Below are positions 61,517-64,000 of a DNA stretch of 64,000 bases, in pieces (position 1 is the stretch's first letter; every line of letters starts with the position of its first letter). Origin of the DNA: Paenibacillus taiwanensis DSM 18679 (GTDB taxonomy: Bacteria; Bacillota; Bacilli; Paenibacillales; Paenibacillaceae). Under the pieces are notes generated by a model. The model ran no database searches and was not told the DNA's origin. It saw only the letters and a list, made by a program, of their open reading frames with translations. A program made the translations under genes and the position numbers. The DNA lies in contig NZ_KE384308.1 of NCBI RefSeq assembly GCF_000425125.1, positions 496,692 through 560,691 on the forward strand. The letters are read 5' to 3'.

Positions 61517-63202
61517 TTACATTTGCACGTTAAACAAGTTCGCTATTTTATAGACAACATCATCTGTATCCGCATTGATACTCGCTGCTTCATTGATACT
61601 TGAAATACTTTGCAGCGCTTGGATGTCTGCGTTATAACCGATCGTGTAAATTGGAACTTTGTAGGTTGCGATAAGATCTTTAATATCTTTGAGGGTATTC
61701 CCGCGATTAGTCTCGCCGTCACTTAGGACAAAAATCATCGGTTTCATTGCTGGATTAACGGCCTTCTCCTCTTGAAGCATTTTTAAGGCAACTATAATAC
61801 CGTCGAACGTAGCTGTGCCGCCATCCGCATATAGATTGTTTACGGCACCCACAAACATCGATTGCTGTGTCGTGTCGTACTTTTTGATCGGCAAATGAAT
61901 GGTGACATCATTGGAATAAGCGACCAGCCCTATACTGTTCTCTTTCCCCAAATATTTTTGCCCCTTCAGCAGCGACTCCTTCAAACGATTAAGCGGTTCA
62001 CCTGCCATACTGCCTGATACATCCGTTACAAACACGGCTGCAATCGGCTTACTCCCGTTTTTCTTTTCTTTCCATATGTTCTGTGCGGCTGCAAGCAGGC
62101 CACCTTTAACAACAGCAAGCTCTGATTTATATTGCTCCAACTCATTAAATCCTTTTTCTTGCGCCATCTTTTGATATTTCGCTTGTGTGACAAATTCGGC
62201 AAATTTCTGAATGATATCCAATTTGGACTTTGGAAGATCACCTAACGCATACAGTGGACTGTCATGTCTTACACCAAAAGGTGTAAATACGTAGCCATTT
62301 TTGAAATCAGGAGCATTCACATAGGTTTGATATTCCAGTACAAATCCGTCTAACATACCCGATTTAGCCGCCTCGCGCATTTGAATCGTGGTCGAAGCTA
62401 GAAAAGGGACGTTTGCTTGAAACTTCTCAAATCCTTGAACGGCTTTGTCACTTAAAATGTTCGAACTATCAAACGTATGAAGCGCCGTCACAAGAAAGTT
62501 CAAGCCTGTTGAGCTTGCAAAAGGGTCCGTATACCCCATACTAAACTCATTATTGGCAATCGCCTCTGTGACCGTTTTAATATTCACTGCACCATAAGAC
62601 GCTACTAATGCATCATGTTTGGCTTTTGAAATAACGATACCTGGAACATTTCCAACCAAACGTTTAGCAACTAACTCAGTTTTGACGCCGCTCTCCTTTA
62701 CCATTTCGCCCCACAACTCGTTCGAGGGTGTAAAGGCATCGGGTATATATTTGCCTGATTTAATATAGTCGGCCGCTGTTCCAGAAGCAATATTACGAAT
62801 GTTAACGGAAACGGCTTTGCCGTTTACTTGGATGTTCGCTTTGTTAAACTCGGTTGCCGCTTCCGCCAGCCAGCCATCCACACCGGTACCCGACTTCTCT
62901 GTAGAGGAGAAAATTTCTACAAACGTATCCGTTGTATGATTAACCGTAATGGGGAACTTCGAAATGTCCGGCAGTGTATCCCCAATATTGGCAGGATTAA
63001 TATCAATTTGGCCTTTTACAGGTGTTTCGGTCGTCACCGTGATATCGGAGTAAAGCTTGTTTAGCTGCTTGCTCGCATCTTCTACCGTAATCTCCGACTT
63101 CGACTTACCTAGGTTGGAAGTAAAGTTCACGCCGTAATAGACGAGGATAAATACGACAAACACACTCAAGATAGATAGTACAATCTTTTTGCTATTGCTC
63201 AT
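61517..63202 (-). CDS. membrane-anchored substrate-binding plus von Willebrand A domain protein
   Basis: About 561 residues. A single N-terminal transmembrane helix (about 6-28) is followed by a type II SBP-like domain (about 90-340, VEIFSSTEKSGTGVDGWLAE, GYTDPFASSTGLNFLV) and a C-terminal VWA domain with MIDAS DVSGSMAG, the Thr motif DGGTATFDG and VLSDGETNRG, so metal binding is intact. VWA/SBP fusions occur beside TelA and XpaC genes. Outer-surface protein that may sense or bind a ligand. ATG 63202 with AGAGGTG upstream preferred to GTG 63211. Confidence 0.88.
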   Translation of the reverse strand: MSNSKKIVLSILSVFVVFILVYYGVNFTSNLGKSKSEITVEDASKQLNKLYSDITVTTETPVKGQIDINPANIGDTLPDISKFPITVNHTTDTFVEIFSSTEKSGTGVDGWLAEAATEFNKANIQVNGKAVSVNIRNIASGTAADYIKSGKYIPDAFTPSNELWGEMVKESGVKTELVAKRLVGNVPGIVISKAKHDALVASYGAVNIKTVTEAIANNEFSMGYTDPFASSTGLNFLVTALHTFDSSNILSDKAVQGFEKFQANVPFLASTTIQMREAAKSGMLDGFVLEYQTYVNAPDFKNGYVFTPFGVRHDSPLYALGDLPKSKLDIIQKFAEFVTQAKYQKMAQEKGFNELEQYKSELAVVKGGLLAAAQNIWKEKKNGSKPIAAVFVTDVSGSMAGEPLNRLKESLLKGQKYLGKENSIGLVAYSNDVTIHLPIKKYDTTQQSMFVGAVNNLYADGGTATFDGIIVALKMLQEEKAVNPAMKPMIFVLSDGETNRGNTLKDIKDLIATYKVPIYTIGYNADIQALQSISSINEAASINADTDDVVYKIANLFNVQM

Positions 63203-63214
63203 TCGTTGCACCTC

Positions 63215-63952
63215 TCACTGTTTATAATATTTGGTTTGTCTAATTAAAGAATCTAACTCCTGCACACAGGATAATTGCTCAATCTCACCCGCTTCAATAT
63301 GATCTAAACTGGATATTTCTAATAGCAGTTGCTCCAGCTTTAGTAAAATTTCCTCATTATTGGAGATGGAACTGCTGATCGTTGACAAATAGTTTTGATA
63401 TACGCTTGCTTTTTTTTGAATAAGATCATTGGAAAAATGTGATGATTGCTGTTGAAAGACACGTACGAACTCCGCTTCGTCATATACATGCAAAATGTTT
63501 AATATACTTCTTATGTTCTGGTAAAATAAATGCTCCACTTCTTCGGTGACTGATATGAACTTCTTATAACTCATCTCGGTCTCCACAAATCGCTGCTGTA
63601 GAACTTCGATTAAAGTCCGCTTCCGCTTATGCATCCGGTCCACTTGGCCTAGCGCTAAACTTATATCGCTTTCAATTCCTTTTGTATGGCGATATCGAGA
63701 CAGATGTTCGACATATTCGTCGTACGTTTTGATTTGTTTGATAGGAATAACCGTAGGCTTCTTAAACACGAAATGATAAATTCCGGTTACAAGAACCCCT
63801 CCACTGGCAAAAAGCAAGGTAACCCCCGTTGCTGCTGAGAGAGCGCTTGCTCCGAGCTGTACGCCTATAAATCCTGGTGAAAATACGAGGATATTCGCAG
63901 CAGCTACGACAAGTATAAGAGCGGTTAGTTTGAACATATTTGTACGAGACAA
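63215..63952 (-). CDS. xpaC: XpaC-family membrane protein
   Basis: A 245-residue protein with two N-terminal transmembrane helices (about 9-28 and 38-60) and a helical cytoplasmic domain (about 75-240, YVEHLSRYRHTKGIES and coiled-coil to the end), as in XpaC of Bacillus, named from 5-bromo-4-chloroindolyl phosphate hydrolysis. TTG 63952 lies eight bases after AGGAGG and is the likely start. First gene of the operon with the VWA and TelA proteins; the operon promoter may be just outside or at the window edge. Confidence 0.87.
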   Translation of the reverse strand: MSRTNMFKLTALILVVAAANILVFSPGFIGVQLGASALSAATGVTLLFASGGVLVTGIYHFVFKKPTVIPIKQIKTYDEYVEHLSRYRHTKGIESDISLALGQVDRMHKRKRTLIEVLQQRFVETEMSYKKFISVTEEVEHLFYQNIRSILNILHVYDEAEFVRVFQQQSSHFSNDLIQKKASVYQNYLSTISSSISNNEEILLKLEQLLLEISSLDHIEAGEIEQLSCVQELDSLIRQTKYYKQ

Positions 63953-64000
63953 CCTTCCATCCTCCTCTGCAAATCGTGCAAGGCAAGTGACATGTACAAA

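Noticed and set aside
1..64000. CRISPR array, rRNA or tRNA genes
   Set aside because: No regularly spaced repeats and no tRNA-like cloverleaf or rRNA sequence was noticed on reading; a covariance-model search would be decisive for tRNAs.

Overview
The window reads as a chromosomal stretch of a low-to-moderate GC Firmicute, most probably a Paenibacillus or close relative. Pointers are the strong AGGAGG-type ribosome binding sites with GTG/TTG starts, T-box leaders on thrS and proB, a Bacillus-type methionine salvage set (mtnU, mtnE, mtnW, mtnX, mtnB), the asnS-dnaD pair, an xpaC/telA stress locus and a FeoB split into two genes. The organism is inferred from gene content only; no rRNA or tRNA gene was seen.

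Layout. 1-4.7 kb: 5' part of leuC, a divergent LysR regulator, a membrane-anchored NagZ-type glycosidase and the omega-amidase mtnU. 4.9-13.2 kb: a secreted unknown, mtnE, then a proline-type T-box leader followed by proB, proA, proC, mtnW, mtnX, mtnB. The last four are packed tightly, so methionine salvage and proline synthesis are physically interleaved. 13.4-19.4 kb: a two-component system, a small secreted protein, thrS with its T-box, and a START/AHSA1-like protein. 19.5-26.9 kb: a visibly AT-rich block with an NDK-like protein, a radical SAM enzyme, a three-gene ABC-2 exporter, a nucleotidyltransferase-like protein and a HAD phosphatase. It is bounded by a relic of the dnaD 3' end on the left and intact dnaD on the right, which suggests a genomic island inserted at the dnaD 3' end. 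26.9-36.2 kb: housekeeping genes dnaD, asnS, ackA and a hydroxyacyl-CoA dehydrogenase, a short FtsH-like protease with a membrane partner, and feoA with the split feoB.

36.3-64 kb is accessory sequence. It holds a beta-trefoil plus aerolysin/ETX-type pore-forming toxin, a two-component system, several TetR- or MarR-controlled exporters and oxidoreductases, a discoidin/FN3 secreted protein, a bacteriocin-like secreted protein with a small two-TM partner, an apparently intact IS3-family element, and a TelA/VWA/XpaC operon. There are also at least two decayed metal- or siderophore-uptake loci: an AraC regulator relic joined to a substrate-binding-protein fragment next to a perfect Fur box at 47.3 kb, and a Btr-like regulator relic beside a siderophore-esterase gene at 56-57 kb.

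The parts that look least described are the dnaD island (radical SAM, NDK-like protein, nucleotidyltransferase and exporter), the trefoil/aerolysin toxin, and the secreted-protein/two-TM pair at 48.9-49.7 kb.
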